A stretch of 64,000 nucleotides of DNA, taken from positions 124,001-188,000 of the forward strand of contig NZ_CAJNBJ010000017.1 of the NCBI RefSeq assembly GCF_905220995.1. Direction: 5' to 3'. Positions within the stretch are counted from its first letter, which is position 1. The number at the start of each line of letters is the position of its first letter. Shown piece after piece: positions 52,801-61,491 of this stretch. Made by a program: the position numbers and the translations under genes. A model generated the notes under the pieces. That model saw only the letters and a program-made list of their open reading frames with translations, was not told the DNA's origin and made no database searches. The DNA is from Nitrospira defluvii. GTDB taxonomy: Bacteria; Nitrospirota; Nitrospiria; Nitrospirales; Nitrospiraceae.

Positions 52801-53294
52801 CGATACTCGCCCGCCGCCTTGGTGGCACCGGCCAGATCTTTCTGTCCGATGAGATAGGCGACTTCACCGCTCAGGCAACCAGAGAGGCCGATGAGACCTT
52901 CGTGATGCTGTTGCAAAATTTCCTTATCCATTCGCGGCTTATAGTAGAAACCTTCAAGATACGCTTTGCTCACCAGCTTGATAAGATTCTGGTATCCCTT
53001 GAGGTTTGTCGCGAGCAGAATCAGGTGGTAGTAGTCGTTGTGCGCGAGGTGTGAATTTTTCTCCAGCCGGCTGCCCGGTGCCATGTAGGCTTCGCACCCG
53101 ATGATGGGTTTGACGCCGGCTTCCTTGGCTTTCCGGTAAAACTCCACCGCCCCGAACATGTTGCCGTGATCGGTCATCGCGACGGCCGGTTGCCCGAACG
53201 ACTTCACCTGTTGCATCAGGGGGTCGATCTGATTGGCGCCGTCGAGAAGGCTGTATTGGGTGTGGAGGTGGAGATGAACGAATTGTGATGCCAC
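49842..53294 (-). CDS. dnaE: DNA polymerase III subunit alpha
   Basis: An 1150-residue replicative polymerase. The N-terminal PHP domain starts HLHTQYSLLDGANQ and has AMTDHGNMFG. The polymerase core has GPGRGSAAGSLVAYALRITD and the catalytic LPDIDMDFCMDRRDE, with GYGFNKSHAAAYA further on. The C-terminal region holds the helix-hairpin-helix and an OB domain (VKLCGIITAVKSMLTKKGDRMAYITLEDLHG). All landmarks are intact. Confidence 0.96.
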   Translation of the reverse strand: MASQFVHLHLHTQYSLLDGANQIDPLMQQVKSFGQPAVAMTDHGNMFGAVEFYRKAKEAGVKPIIGCEAYMAPGSRLEKNSHLAHNDYYHLILLATNLKGYQNLIKLVSKAYLEGFYYKPRMDKEILQQHHEGLIGLSGCLSGEVAYLIGQKDLAGATKAAGEYREIFGKDNYYLELQANGLEHQRIANDGLLDIHKKLGIPLAGTNDCHYLKKEDSRPHDLMLCLQTGKTINDPNRMKFDTDQLYVKSTEQALVEFKEMPTAVSNTVKIAEACTLELALNKTYLPQFKVPEGYTRETYVEQLAMEGLAARLKERPSSIPELAYQVRLKEEIAVICSMGFAGYFLIVWDIIKFARSRGIPVGPGRGSAAGSLVAYALRITDLDPLVYSLLFERFLNPERVSLPDIDMDFCMDRRDEVINYVIHKYGEDHVAQIITFGTMKAKAAIRDVGRVLEMPYAEVDRIAKLVPDDLKMTLDKALEQEPRLKELVDKDVKVKELMSVAQSLEGLARHASTHAAGIVISDQPLTEHVPLYKGPKDEIVTQYSMGDVEKIGLVKFDFLGLKTLTMIQRAESLVNQGRPDQPPLRVEQLPFDDPETFALLSSGKTTGVFQLESSGMRDLLMGLKPDRFEDIIAIIALYRPGPMDLIPDFIKRKQGKIPIAYEMPELEPILKDTYGVIVYQEQVMAIANKVAGFSLGQADILRRAMGKKKPEEMEKLRVQFLEGAKQKKIPEKKADKLYELIQKFAGYGFNKSHAAAYAVVCYHTAYLKAHYPTEFMAALMTTDMGNADKIVGYFTECRGLGIPVLPPDVNQSQKDFAVVDKSIRFGLAAIKNVGEGAVEAVIEARKEGGPFRSFFDLFRRVDLRKLNKRMMEGLIKTGAFDSMGGRRSQYLAVLDQAMDEGVSIQKERAVGQTSIFGDDTAGLPQPLADPALPDVPEWSQGELLKYERELTGFYISAHPLARYEAAIQLFANTTSTQVADVPDGREVKLCGIITAVKSMLTKKGDRMAYITLEDLHGVIEVIAFPDLYRDHADMIVPEQVVRLTGTVDRGDKGTKLRGTKIEPLAELQNKGISRVMIRLHDSPSASTRLPMLRQVFQKYPGSSTVSLIMALGGTIEARTSPLPNVKISPSEHFVADIEEVLGKGAITLVT

Positions 53295-53716
53295 GGGATC
53301 CGATTGTAGTGAGGGGGAAAGTTTAAGTCAAACAGAGGGGGGGCGGGTGGTGTGAGGCCCTCCTGAAAGACACTGCCGGCTCACCATCTCGCCGGCGCGC
53401 GCAAACCTGACGCTCATTATTCTTCGCGTCGCGCACCTCGCGCAACGCGCGGCCTCAGAAGGCCCTCGTTGGACGCGCGCAATTGGGAGGCCCTCACATC
53501 ACCCTTCGTGGGTAAAACATGAGCGGTGGCAGAATACCTTTTTGGGCCCGCGAGCAGGGAGCCTCCCCCGATCACCCTCTTCCCTCATTCTCTCCATTGA
53601 CAGTTGCCTTTCTCAAGACTAGCCTGTCGCTGATTTTGCGTCGGTGGGGATTGTCGGCGTGTCACTCTTCAAGATCAAAGTCTCGACACCATCCGGCTGG
53701 TGAACAGGTCGTTTCA
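53295..53716. other. Intergenic region holding a palindromic element and the promoter of the large membrane-protein gene
   Basis: Apart from the palindromic element at 53352-53497, no gene is supported. The in-frame extension of the downstream gene back to 53519 has no ribosome site and unrelated composition. Confidence 0.5.
53352..53497. repeat. 146-bp palindrome-rich element with 12-13-bp terminal inverted repeats
   Basis: The ends are GTGAGGCCCTCC (53352-53363) and GGGAGGCCCTCAC (53485-53497), inverted copies with one mismatch. Inside, GCCGGC-10 nt-GCCGGC, CGCGTCGCGC-ACCTC-GCGCAACGCG and GGCCT-CAGA-AGGCC form further hairpins. It holds no coding sequence. The layout is that of a REPIN- or MITE-like interspersed repeat. 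Confidence 0.65.
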
Positions 53717-56700
53717 ATGGCGGATCCAAAAGACGAGAAACCGAAGCTGCCGCTGGCTGCGTTACTGGCCCTGTTGCTGGCAGCGGTGAGCAGTCTGATC
53801 ATCTATCAGGTGCCCATCAAAACTTCGCGACCCATTGATAAGGAGGCGGAAAAGTCTGCCTCGGTCGTCCGGGACCGGGTCCAGTCCCGGCTCTGGCAGG
53901 ATCCGTTCGAGGCGGTGGCGACCCATATCCAAAAAGAGAAAGCCGCCGGCGAAGGGGGGCATGGGCACCATACCTCACCGGGTCTGGTGGATGGAGCTGA
54001 CACGGCCAAGGGGGTATTTCGCTTCCGCTTGATGCCGGTGTTTGTCGACGGGAGTCCCTATGCCAGCGGCGTGGAGTCGAGATTGCGCGACCGGTATGCG
54101 CTGGTGTCGGCGCTCGGCGCGGCCGGGTATTTGCCGGAGTCCGGAGAATCCATCCGGTTCTTTGAATGGAAATCCACCGCGGGCGTGACCACGGTCGTCC
54201 CTGCCGAATGGTTTGTGTTGGGGCCCAGGCTCTCCAAACCGGATCAAGCGGCCGCATCGTACGAGCCGATTCTCGTCCTATGGCTTAAAGAGCAGGACCT
54301 TGGTGCGAAGCCGTTGCACGCCCTGACGAACTTGGTGAGCTATCTCAAGAAGGAGATGAACACGACCCCCTCCGCCTATCGCGTGCTGGGGCCCCGTACC
54401 TCCGGCTCACTGAGTGCCATGCTGGAGGAACTCAAGCCGAACTCCGCGGCAGGACATCCGAAAGCCGAGTGTCATGCGGTGATTCAGCCGGTCGTGTCGG
54501 CAGTGTTGAAGGGCGCCGAATTTTATTCCTCATGGGCCACAGCTGCCGACCCGGTGCTCCTGGACGAGCCTTCAGGCCGGCAGACGGACCAGCCGGTCGA
54601 GCATCGGTTCACATCCGCCTGCCTGACCGTGATCCGCACGATCGGCTCGGACGATGCACTGGCGAGCGAATTAGTGCTGGAACTACAGCGCCGGAAGATC
54701 GACCTGACTGCACCGTCGAGGATGCCTCACATCGCACTGGTCTCGGAATGGGACACCCTCTATGGCCGATCTTTGCCACGGACCTTCGTGGCGGTCGCCA
54801 ATCGCCTGGCGGAAGAAGTCGCAGCGAAGGAAACCGAAGCAGCTGCACAGAAGACACCCGTTCGGACCTTGGCACAGCATATGGATGCGCTTCGTGAGGA
54901 GCAGTATCCGAACTGGGTGCACCGCTATTCGTATTTGGCCGGCCTTGATGGCGAATTGCCGCCCAAGGAGAACGGGAAGGATGCGGGCGGCGCTAAGGGC
55001 AAACCGGGCGACAAGTGGCTAGGGGGCGAAGCGGTGGTCGAGGATGTTCCTGTCGGTCGGAGCCAGCTCGATTATCTCCGTCGCTTGGTGGAGCAGTTGA
55101 AGCAGGAGGAGACCACTTCCGATGGCGAATTCAAGGCCATCGGCGTCCTGGGGAGCGACGTCTACGACAAACTCATGATCCTACAGGCGTTGCGAAAGAA
55201 CTTCCCCCACGCGTTGTTCTTCACGACCGATCTCGACTCCCGATTGACTCATTCGAGCCAATTGCCGTGGACGAGAAATCTTGTGGTCGCCTCGCATTTC
55301 GGCCTCGAACTTGATCCCAGGCTGCAGACGCCCATCCCGCCGTTCCGCGACAGTTATCAAACCGCGCTTTTTTATTCAGTGCTGAGGGCGGTGGGGTATC
55401 TCCGGGTGTCGGCTGACCACGCCCGCCTGGAGCTGCCGGACCACACCGAATTTTCGACGGAGGTCTTGCCGCGTCTCTATGAAGTCGGCCGGCATGGTGC
55501 GATCGATCTCAGCCCGGATCCGGTCCATCAGTCGGATGCCCCTGCAAGTATTCATCTGCCTCGTTCCGATGTCGATCCGGCGAGCGGCGCACTGCGGTTT
55601 CCCTCGATTCGCGCAATCGGATTGCTCCTGGTGGCCGTCGGCTTGATGTTCTGCTGCGCCATCCTGATTAACAGTGAACTGTGGGCGCTGTGCCTCAGGC
55701 GTTGGGGGGGCGGGCTTCCCCTTGGTTCGCTGCTGATCGGATTGATTGCGGCCGGCTTACTCGGCAGTGCCATGTTGGACGGCACCGGCGGGGAGCCATT
55801 TTCATTCACCGACGGGATCAGCGTGTGGCCGACGGCAAGTCTACGGCTATTGGCCTTTGTGCTCTGCGTCGTCTTCTTCGCACATTCCTGGTGGCGGTTG
55901 TGGGAGAGCGATCGAACATTGACGTGGAGATTTCGCTTGCCGCGTCTTGATGCCGTGCTCTCGCGCCCATTCCGTTCTCGGATCGGCATCCATCGTTGGC
56001 TGCCGCCTCTCACTGGTCATGCGGAGGCACGGGAGCTCTGGCACGAGTATCGTCTATTAGGGGCATGGCAGGAACGAGCACGGCGTGTCGTGCCTCAGGC
56101 GGCCGTGTATGGACTGTTCGGTGTCGTATTGATGGTGCAATTTGGCTTTCCCGTCATGCCCTGTCGAGGGAATGCCTGTTTCACGCTCAACTACATCATT
56201 CTGGGTGTGAGCGTCGTCGCCATGACGCTGTTGATGTTTTATGTCGTCGATGCGACCCGCCTCTGCCGTCGGCTGATCATGATCATGATCGATACGAGGA
56301 TCGAGTGGCCGCCGCGGCTGTTGGCACGGGAAGCCGCGACGCGCGAGGTGGATCACGCTTGTGTGCACGAATGGCTGGGCATTCAATTTATTGCGAAACG
56401 CACGGCGGTCATCAGCGCCATGATCTATTATCCGTTTGTGATCGTGTTCCTGATGGCGGTGGCGCGGCAGAGTTACTTCGACCGATGGGACTTTCCTGCG
56501 GGCTTGCTGGCGATCTTTACCCTCAATGCGTTGTATGCGTTCGGTAACGGTGTTTTCCTGCGTCGCTCCGCCGAGCGAGCAAAACGGGAGGCGGTGAAGC
56601 AGTTGAAGCGGCGACTCAAGGACCTGACCGACGAGCCGGTCTTCAAGTGGAAGAAGCGTCGCGAGATCGAGCGCATGGTCGAGTTGATCGAACAGACGCA

Positions 56701-56812
56701 GGAAGGAGCCTTTCTGCCGTTTACCCGCCATCCCTTGTTCGGTGCGATTGCGTTGCCGACGGGTGGCACCGGTCTGGTGTTCCTGCTGGAGTATCTGGCC
56801 ACGTTATGGTGA
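53717..56812 (+). CDS. Large multi-pass membrane protein of unknown function (1031 residues)
   Basis: One N-terminal membrane helix (about residues 11-32, LPLAALLALLLAAVSSLIIY) precedes a soluble region of about 590 residues. Parts of it look like a periplasmic-binding or receptor fold, for example MPHIALVSEWDTLYGRSLP and AIGVLGSDVYDKLMILQALR, then NFPHALFFTTDLDSRLTHSS. The last about 390 residues have about eight membrane helices, with a charged cytoplasmic segment near LKRRLKDLTDEPVFKWKKRRE. A sensor/transporter-like role is possible, but no family name can be given. The start at 53717 gives a normal N-terminus. Confidence 0.7.
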   Translation: MADPKDEKPKLPLAALLALLLAAVSSLIIYQVPIKTSRPIDKEAEKSASVVRDRVQSRLWQDPFEAVATHIQKEKAAGEGGHGHHTSPGLVDGADTAKGVFRFRLMPVFVDGSPYASGVESRLRDRYALVSALGAAGYLPESGESIRFFEWKSTAGVTTVVPAEWFVLGPRLSKPDQAAASYEPILVLWLKEQDLGAKPLHALTNLVSYLKKEMNTTPSAYRVLGPRTSGSLSAMLEELKPNSAAGHPKAECHAVIQPVVSAVLKGAEFYSSWATAADPVLLDEPSGRQTDQPVEHRFTSACLTVIRTIGSDDALASELVLELQRRKIDLTAPSRMPHIALVSEWDTLYGRSLPRTFVAVANRLAEEVAAKETEAAAQKTPVRTLAQHMDALREEQYPNWVHRYSYLAGLDGELPPKENGKDAGGAKGKPGDKWLGGEAVVEDVPVGRSQLDYLRRLVEQLKQEETTSDGEFKAIGVLGSDVYDKLMILQALRKNFPHALFFTTDLDSRLTHSSQLPWTRNLVVASHFGLELDPRLQTPIPPFRDSYQTALFYSVLRAVGYLRVSADHARLELPDHTEFSTEVLPRLYEVGRHGAIDLSPDPVHQSDAPASIHLPRSDVDPASGALRFPSIRAIGLLLVAVGLMFCCAILINSELWALCLRRWGGGLPLGSLLIGLIAAGLLGSAMLDGTGGEPFSFTDGISVWPTASLRLLAFVLCVVFFAHSWWRLWESDRTLTWRFRLPRLDAVLSRPFRSRIGIHRWLPPLTGHAEARELWHEYRLLGAWQERARRVVPQAAVYGLFGVVLMVQFGFPVMPCRGNACFTLNYIILGVSVVAMTLLMFYVVDATRLCRRLIMIMIDTRIEWPPRLLAREAATREVDHACVHEWLGIQFIAKRTAVISAMIYYPFVIVFLMAVARQSYFDRWDFPAGLLAIFTLNALYAFGNGVFLRRSAERAKREAVKQLKRRLKDLTDEPVFKWKKRREIERMVELIEQTQEGAFLPFTRHPLFGAIALPTGGTGLVFLLEYLATLW

Positions 56813-57154
56813 GACGCCCGAGTCGTAGATGGTGTACTGGTCAGGACCGTCTCCGCCCACAGGCATTCCTGCAGGTGGGGACCCCTGATGGGCTGGAATG
56901 GCTGACCGGACCCGATCGACGCCTCCTTGCTTCGTGTGCATGGACCTGATAAGGTGCCGTTGTTCGCGTAAGACCTTCTGGACCCGGGGGCAGCAGCTCC
57001 TGAATCAGGGGAAGTCTTACGCGATTGTTGTTTGTGCCCGCAGCCGCGCCGTTTCCGCTGAGCATACCGCCGAAGGTGCTGTCCTCCGTCGTTCGCATCG
57101 CCAGCCCGTCACAGCCGTGGGAATCGTTCCGTTACCCTTTCGGAAGGTGCATCG
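56813..57154. other. Intergenic region with a long hairpin
   Basis: No supported gene. The main feature is the large inverted repeat at 56965-57023, 130 bases before the next start. Confidence 0.5.
56965..57023. repeat. Perfect 10-bp inverted repeat forming a large hairpin
   Basis: CGCGTAAGAC (56965-56974) is the exact reverse complement of GTCTTACGCG (57014-57023). Pairing can be extended by TTC/GAA past a one-base bulge. It could be an RNA leader structure or a protein-binding site for the gene at 57155. Confidence 0.6.
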
Positions 57155-58147
57155 TTGTTGTACGAATTGTGGTCCGTTCTACGGGCGTTCCTTGGCCATG
57201 CGGCAGGAAGGCTCTCTCATCTGGTCATCGTCGGTGTGAGCGCGGGGATTGCGCTGCTCCTGCCGGCCGGAGCCCGACAGTTTCTGTCGCTCTGGTCGCT
57301 GCTCGAACATGACAAGGTTTCACTGGTCGCGGTGGAAATGATCCTTGCCATTCTGTTGATGGTCTGTTTCAACTATGTCCATCGTCACGTCCGGGATCGG
57401 TCGTTTGCCACGGCAGCGACCGGGGCTGGGCTCGTCTCGTTTTTTCCCCACCGTGCGCCCGAGGCGCAACGGCGTATCACGCGCGTCAAGAGAGAGCAGG
57501 GGACGGGCCGGACGGTCATGGTCATCGGCTCCAGCGGGTCCGGATCCCTGATGGATCAGGTGGGAGACCTGTCTTCGGTGCTCGACACCTGTTTGGAGGC
57601 GAAGGTGTTCCTGGCGAATCCCTTTAGTCAGGATGCGCAGGCGCGGATGGGGGCGCTTGGTCGTCCCGCCGATGCACTTCCGGCGTTTCGCGAAGAGGTC
57701 CGGCAGAGTATTGCCTTGCTGAAGCGGTTGAAGGCGATGGGAAAGGTTGTGAAGTTGAAGCTGTACGCCGATCCTCCTCTGGTGAAGCTGGTGATCCTCG
57801 GTGACTACATCTGGCTCCAGCATCACCATGCCGAGCTGGATGGTCAGCACATGCCGGAATATTTGCTGCAACGGAATGGTCGGACGCACGGCTTCTACTC
57901 ATTCTATGCGCACTATTTCATGGAGCGATGGGAACATTGCGACTCTCCCGAGTATGATCTGGATACCGACGAACTGGTGTATCGCAGTCGAGCGGGGCGG
58001 GAAATCCGGCGCGAACCCGTGGAGATCAGCGCAGCGCAGAGTCGACTTGCTGTCGACGCCACGCCCCCGCGTCACGGTCACGATGCGTTCCAGTTGCGCC
58101 ACGCGCCAGGGCCCTACCTCCCGGTTCGAGGGTATGGCCTCGACTAG
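57155..58147 (+). CDS. Two-helix membrane protein with a soluble domain of unknown function (PLD-like possible)
   Basis: A 330-residue protein starting at TTG (57155), with AAGGTG five bases upstream. Two membrane helices near residues 20-38 and 52-71 are followed by a soluble domain that begins RTVMVIGSSGSGSLMDQVGD and includes AKVFLANPFSQDAQARMGAL, VVKLKLYADPPLVKLVILGD and YIWLQHHHAELDGQHMPEYL. The LANP-F and late His pattern reminds me of phospholipase-D-like domains used in some regulators, but no HKD motif is present. Function unknown. Confidence 0.6.
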   Translation: MLYELWSVLRAFLGHAAGRLSHLVIVGVSAGIALLLPAGARQFLSLWSLLEHDKVSLVAVEMILAILLMVCFNYVHRHVRDRSFATAATGAGLVSFFPHRAPEAQRRITRVKREQGTGRTVMVIGSSGSGSLMDQVGDLSSVLDTCLEAKVFLANPFSQDAQARMGALGRPADALPAFREEVRQSIALLKRLKAMGKVVKLKLYADPPLVKLVILGDYIWLQHHHAELDGQHMPEYLLQRNGRTHGFYSFYAHYFMERWEHCDSPEYDLDTDELVYRSRAGREIRREPVEISAAQSRLAVDATPPRHGHDAFQLRHAPGPYLPVRGYGLD

Positions 58148-58291
58148 AGCGGGTCGCGCGTGCATGTGTCGCGAGGGGAATGTTCGCCCCAGGGGCGCCC
58201 CGGATCGGCAATGGTTGCCGGGAAGTTCTCTACCCCTGTGGTTCGGAAAGGTAGGGAACGTCGTGATGGCAAACGATGAGGAGTGCTGGTG

Positions 58292-59476
58292 ATGCGCGAC
58301 GGAATCGAGCCACGGGTTGCGGTGGCGGATTGGCCGGTGTTGTCCTACGGCTTCAGACCATTTTTTCTGGGAGCCGCCCTGTTTGCCGGCCTGGCCGTGC
58401 CCGCATGGATCGTCATGCTGGCGGTTGGGATCGGCTCAACCGGTCTGGGCGCGCCTCGCGAATGGCATGTGCACGAAATGTTGTTTGGATTTCTGCCCGC
58501 GGTGATCACGGGGTTTGTGTTGACGGCTGTGCCCAATTGGACCGACCGGCCTGCCATCAAGGGCCGCTTGCTGCTGACGCTCTTCACGCTGTGGTTTGCC
58601 GGACGCATCGTGCTTGCCTTGTCTTGGTTTCCGCCGCTCCTGTCCGCCGCCGTGGACATGGTCTATCTCCTTGCCCTGGCTCTGGTGCTTTGGCGGGAGA
58701 TCGTCGGCGGGAAGAGTTGGGCTCACGCGCCGATCGCCGTGCTCATCAGCCTCTACGCCGTCTCGAATGTATTGTTCCATTCGGCGGCCCTCAACGGAGC
58801 GGCGACGGATGTGCCTGAGCGGATGGCGCTGGCATTGGACATGACGCTGCTGACGTTCATCGGCGGACGCGTGACACCGAACTTTACCCGGGAGTTTCTG
58901 GTCCAGGCACGAAGGCCGGAGAAGCCGGCGCGGTTTTCTCAGCTGGATATGGCGGCGATTGGGTTCGTCGCGTTCGCCTCGACCCTCTGGGCAATCTTCC
59001 CGCAGGGGGCCATGGCCGGGTGGGGCCTCATCCTGGCAGGAGCCGTCAATCTGGTCCGGCTGGCGCGCTGGTATGGGTGGCTCACGTGGCGGGAACCGCT
59101 GGTATTCGTGCTGCACTGGGGCTATGCATGGCTCACGCTGGCGCTGCTCCTGCTCGGTTGCGCCGCGCTGGGCCTCGGCCTGCCGCAAGAAGATGCCGTC
59201 CATGCCCTGACCACAGGGGCGGTGGGCGTGATGACGCTGGGTATTATGACCCGCGCGAGTTTAGGGCATACCGGACGTCCGCGCCGGGCCGACATGGCGA
59301 CGGTGGCGATGTATGGGCTGGTGACTTGCGGCGCAATCATCCGCGTGTTCGGACCGAGTGTGGGTCTGCCGACTAATGCCCTGCTGAGTGTGGCGGCGTT
59401 GAGTTGGAGTGGAGCCTATCTGTTCTTTGCCCTGGTCTACGGTCCGTATCTGCTGCGACCGAGTCTTGATGAGTGA
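58292..59476 (+). CDS. NnrS family membrane protein
   Basis: A 394-residue multi-pass protein with the NnrS hallmarks: LSYGFRPFFLGAALFAGLA at the N-terminus, REWHVHEMLFGFLPAVITGF with the conserved His pair, AVPNWTDRP, and RVTPNFTREFL. NnrS proteins are heme- and copper-containing membrane proteins linked to tolerance of nitric oxide or nitrosative stress. GAGGAG lies nine bases before the ATG. This fits an organism that handles nitrogen oxides. Confidence 0.88.
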   Translation: MRDGIEPRVAVADWPVLSYGFRPFFLGAALFAGLAVPAWIVMLAVGIGSTGLGAPREWHVHEMLFGFLPAVITGFVLTAVPNWTDRPAIKGRLLLTLFTLWFAGRIVLALSWFPPLLSAAVDMVYLLALALVLWREIVGGKSWAHAPIAVLISLYAVSNVLFHSAALNGAATDVPERMALALDMTLLTFIGGRVTPNFTREFLVQARRPEKPARFSQLDMAAIGFVAFASTLWAIFPQGAMAGWGLILAGAVNLVRLARWYGWLTWREPLVFVLHWGYAWLTLALLLLGCAALGLGLPQEDAVHALTTGAVGVMTLGIMTRASLGHTGRPRRADMATVAMYGLVTCGAIIRVFGPSVGLPTNALLSVAALSWSGAYLFFALVYGPYLLRPSLDE

Positions 59477-59737
59477 ATCGCGTGTCATGGCGCGTGACCA
59501 CAGGCTGTGCCGCATTCGAAGGCGTATCGTTTTCGATACTCCGGCTTCTGCGCGGAGACACGATTTCCTCCCGCATGGCTGTTCGAAACAATTACGTGTA
59601 TTGCTATCGCCTGAATAAAATGAGCAGGACTTGTCGTCCCTCTTCGGGTATAACCTTTGCTGCCTCATCCGGCGAGGGGATACGCAACGAATCTTTGCGC
59701 TGCGCGTGGCAACCTGTTTCGGTTCGTGAGGGAGCCC

Positions 59738-61474
59738 ATGGCCAAAAAGAAATCGAGCTCATCAACGGTAGGAAAAAAAACCTCGCGCCGGTCGTCTGAA
59801 CGGAAGGCGTCTGATACTTCCTCCCCAGCCGGGCCGCAGCCCGCTCCCACTCAGGAATCCGAAGCCGCAGTCCCGACGGGTACCATCCCGCATCCGAAGC
59901 CATCCGTCGACAATGATCACGAGGAGCGGCTCGCGAAGAATCTCATCAGGACGGTCATCGCGCTTCCGCTCCTCGACAAACTGAACCAGGAAACCAAACA
60001 GCGACTTGCTGATCCCTCCCGCCGTCCGATCATCTATGAGGTGATCATCGATTTGAATCTGGAATACCCGAAAGGCCGGGAAGCGGCGCGAGACTGGGTG
60101 TTCAAGACAATCGAGGACTTGCTCGCGCGCCAGGGGCGGGACCGGGACGGCCAACGGCTCGATCGCAAGAAAAGCGAGTTCAACGAACAATACATCTTCG
60201 CCTCTCTTGAAGGGCGCGTGATTCGCGAACTGGTTGACTTGGATGGGAAGGACAAGCCCGATGTGCCCGGCAAGGACGGGAAGCCGCGTAAGGCGCGGGC
60301 AATTTACCAGATCTGGGAAGATTTCAAGCTGAAGGCGTTCATCACCAGTTCCATCACCACAGTGAAAGCCGATGCGGCGCGAGTGGCCTTCACAGCTTTG
60401 GGCGACAACGTCGTGTGGGCCGTGGTCGATTCCGGGATCCAGGGGGACCATCGTCATTTCGGCGCACACCAGAACCTTGCCGGCCAAGTCGAGGAATGGC
60501 ATTACGATTTTACGGGTGGGGCTGACCCGAAAAAGAGCGCCTTGGTGGACGGCATGGGCCACGGTACCCATGTGGCCGGCATCATCGCGGGAGAGATTCC
60601 CGCTGATCCGACGCTGCGGCCGGGCGAATCACATCCTGACATCCTCGCCTATTCCCGATCGCTCAAGCCCGATGGAGACCAGACGGAGCGGGAAGTGGTG
60701 TATGAGCAGATCAAGGCCGCTTCCATCGCCGGTATGGCCTCGCGGTGCAAGCTGGTGAGCTTGAAGGTGTTGAACGAGGGCGGCGAGGGCAGTGTGAGTA
60801 ACATCATTGCCGCGCTCGGACACATTCAACGCGTCAACAGTTTCGGGCGGCATATTCGCATCCATGGTGTGAATCTCAGTGTCGGCTATCCCTTCGAGCC
60901 CGAATGGTTTGCCTGCGGGCAAAGCCAGCTCTGTGTGGAGGTGAATCGCCTCGTGCGCTCCGGCGTCGTCGTGGTGGTGGCGGCCGGCAATTCCGGATAC
61001 GGAGTGCTGTCCACGGATTTTACGGGGCTCCGTTCGGCCGGGATCGGCCTGACCATCAACGATCCGGGCAATGCCGACCTCGCGATCACCGTCGGGTCGA
61101 CTCATCGGAACATGCCGCACATCTACGGTGTGTCATATTTTTCCTCGAAGGGACCCACGGGCGACGGACGCCTGAAGCCGGATCTGGTCGCGCCGGGAGA
61201 GAAAATTCTTTCCTGCGCGGCGGGGCAGATGGAGAAAGACATTCAGGAGAAAATCGAGAAGGACGTGACCTATCTGGAACATTCGGGGACGAGCATGGCG
61301 GCACCGCATGTGTCCGGTGTCATCGCGGCATTTCTGTCCGTCCGCCGCGAATTCATCGGGCAACCGGAACGGATCAAAGAGATCTTTGTCTCGACCGCAA
61401 CGGATCTCCGTCGAGAACGGTACTTTCAGGGGGCCGGACTCGTGGATCTGATGCGCGCGATTCAATCCATCTAG
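59738..61474 (+). CDS. Subtilisin-like (S8) serine protease without signal peptide
   Basis: A 578-residue protein. The triad is complete: Asp in VWAVVDSGIQGDH, His in GMGHGTHVAGIIAGE, Ser in SGTSMAAPHVSGVIAAF, with the oxyanion Asn in VAAGNSGYG. The N-terminus is Lys/Ser-rich (MAKKKSSSSTVGKKTSRRSS) and lacks a signal peptide. Residues about 60-200 form an unrecognised helical domain that may be a propeptide-like inhibitor or a sensor. The gene directly behind it, 17 bases on, encodes an alpha/beta hydrolase. A cytoplasmic subtilase paired with an esterase suggests an effector-type module rather than nutrition. Confidence 0.85.
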   Translation: MAKKKSSSSTVGKKTSRRSSERKASDTSSPAGPQPAPTQESEAAVPTGTIPHPKPSVDNDHEERLAKNLIRTVIALPLLDKLNQETKQRLADPSRRPIIYEVIIDLNLEYPKGREAARDWVFKTIEDLLARQGRDRDGQRLDRKKSEFNEQYIFASLEGRVIRELVDLDGKDKPDVPGKDGKPRKARAIYQIWEDFKLKAFITSSITTVKADAARVAFTALGDNVVWAVVDSGIQGDHRHFGAHQNLAGQVEEWHYDFTGGADPKKSALVDGMGHGTHVAGIIAGEIPADPTLRPGESHPDILAYSRSLKPDGDQTEREVVYEQIKAASIAGMASRCKLVSLKVLNEGGEGSVSNIIAALGHIQRVNSFGRHIRIHGVNLSVGYPFEPEWFACGQSQLCVEVNRLVRSGVVVVVAAGNSGYGVLSTDFTGLRSAGIGLTINDPGNADLAITVGSTHRNMPHIYGVSYFSSKGPTGDGRLKPDLVAPGEKILSCAAGQMEKDIQEKIEKDVTYLEHSGTSMAAPHVSGVIAAFLSVRREFIGQPERIKEIFVSTATDLRRERYFQGAGLVDLMRAIQSI

Positions 61475-61491
61475 CAAGAGAGGAGGGCGCG

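Noticed and set aside
57155-58147. Phospholipase D identity for the two-helix membrane protein
   Set aside because: No HxKxxxxD motif is present; the resemblance is too weak for a name.
60904-61491. N-terminal extension of the alpha/beta hydrolase into the subtilase gene
   Set aside because: It is the wrong frame of the protease gene; the ATG at 61492 has a good ribosome site.
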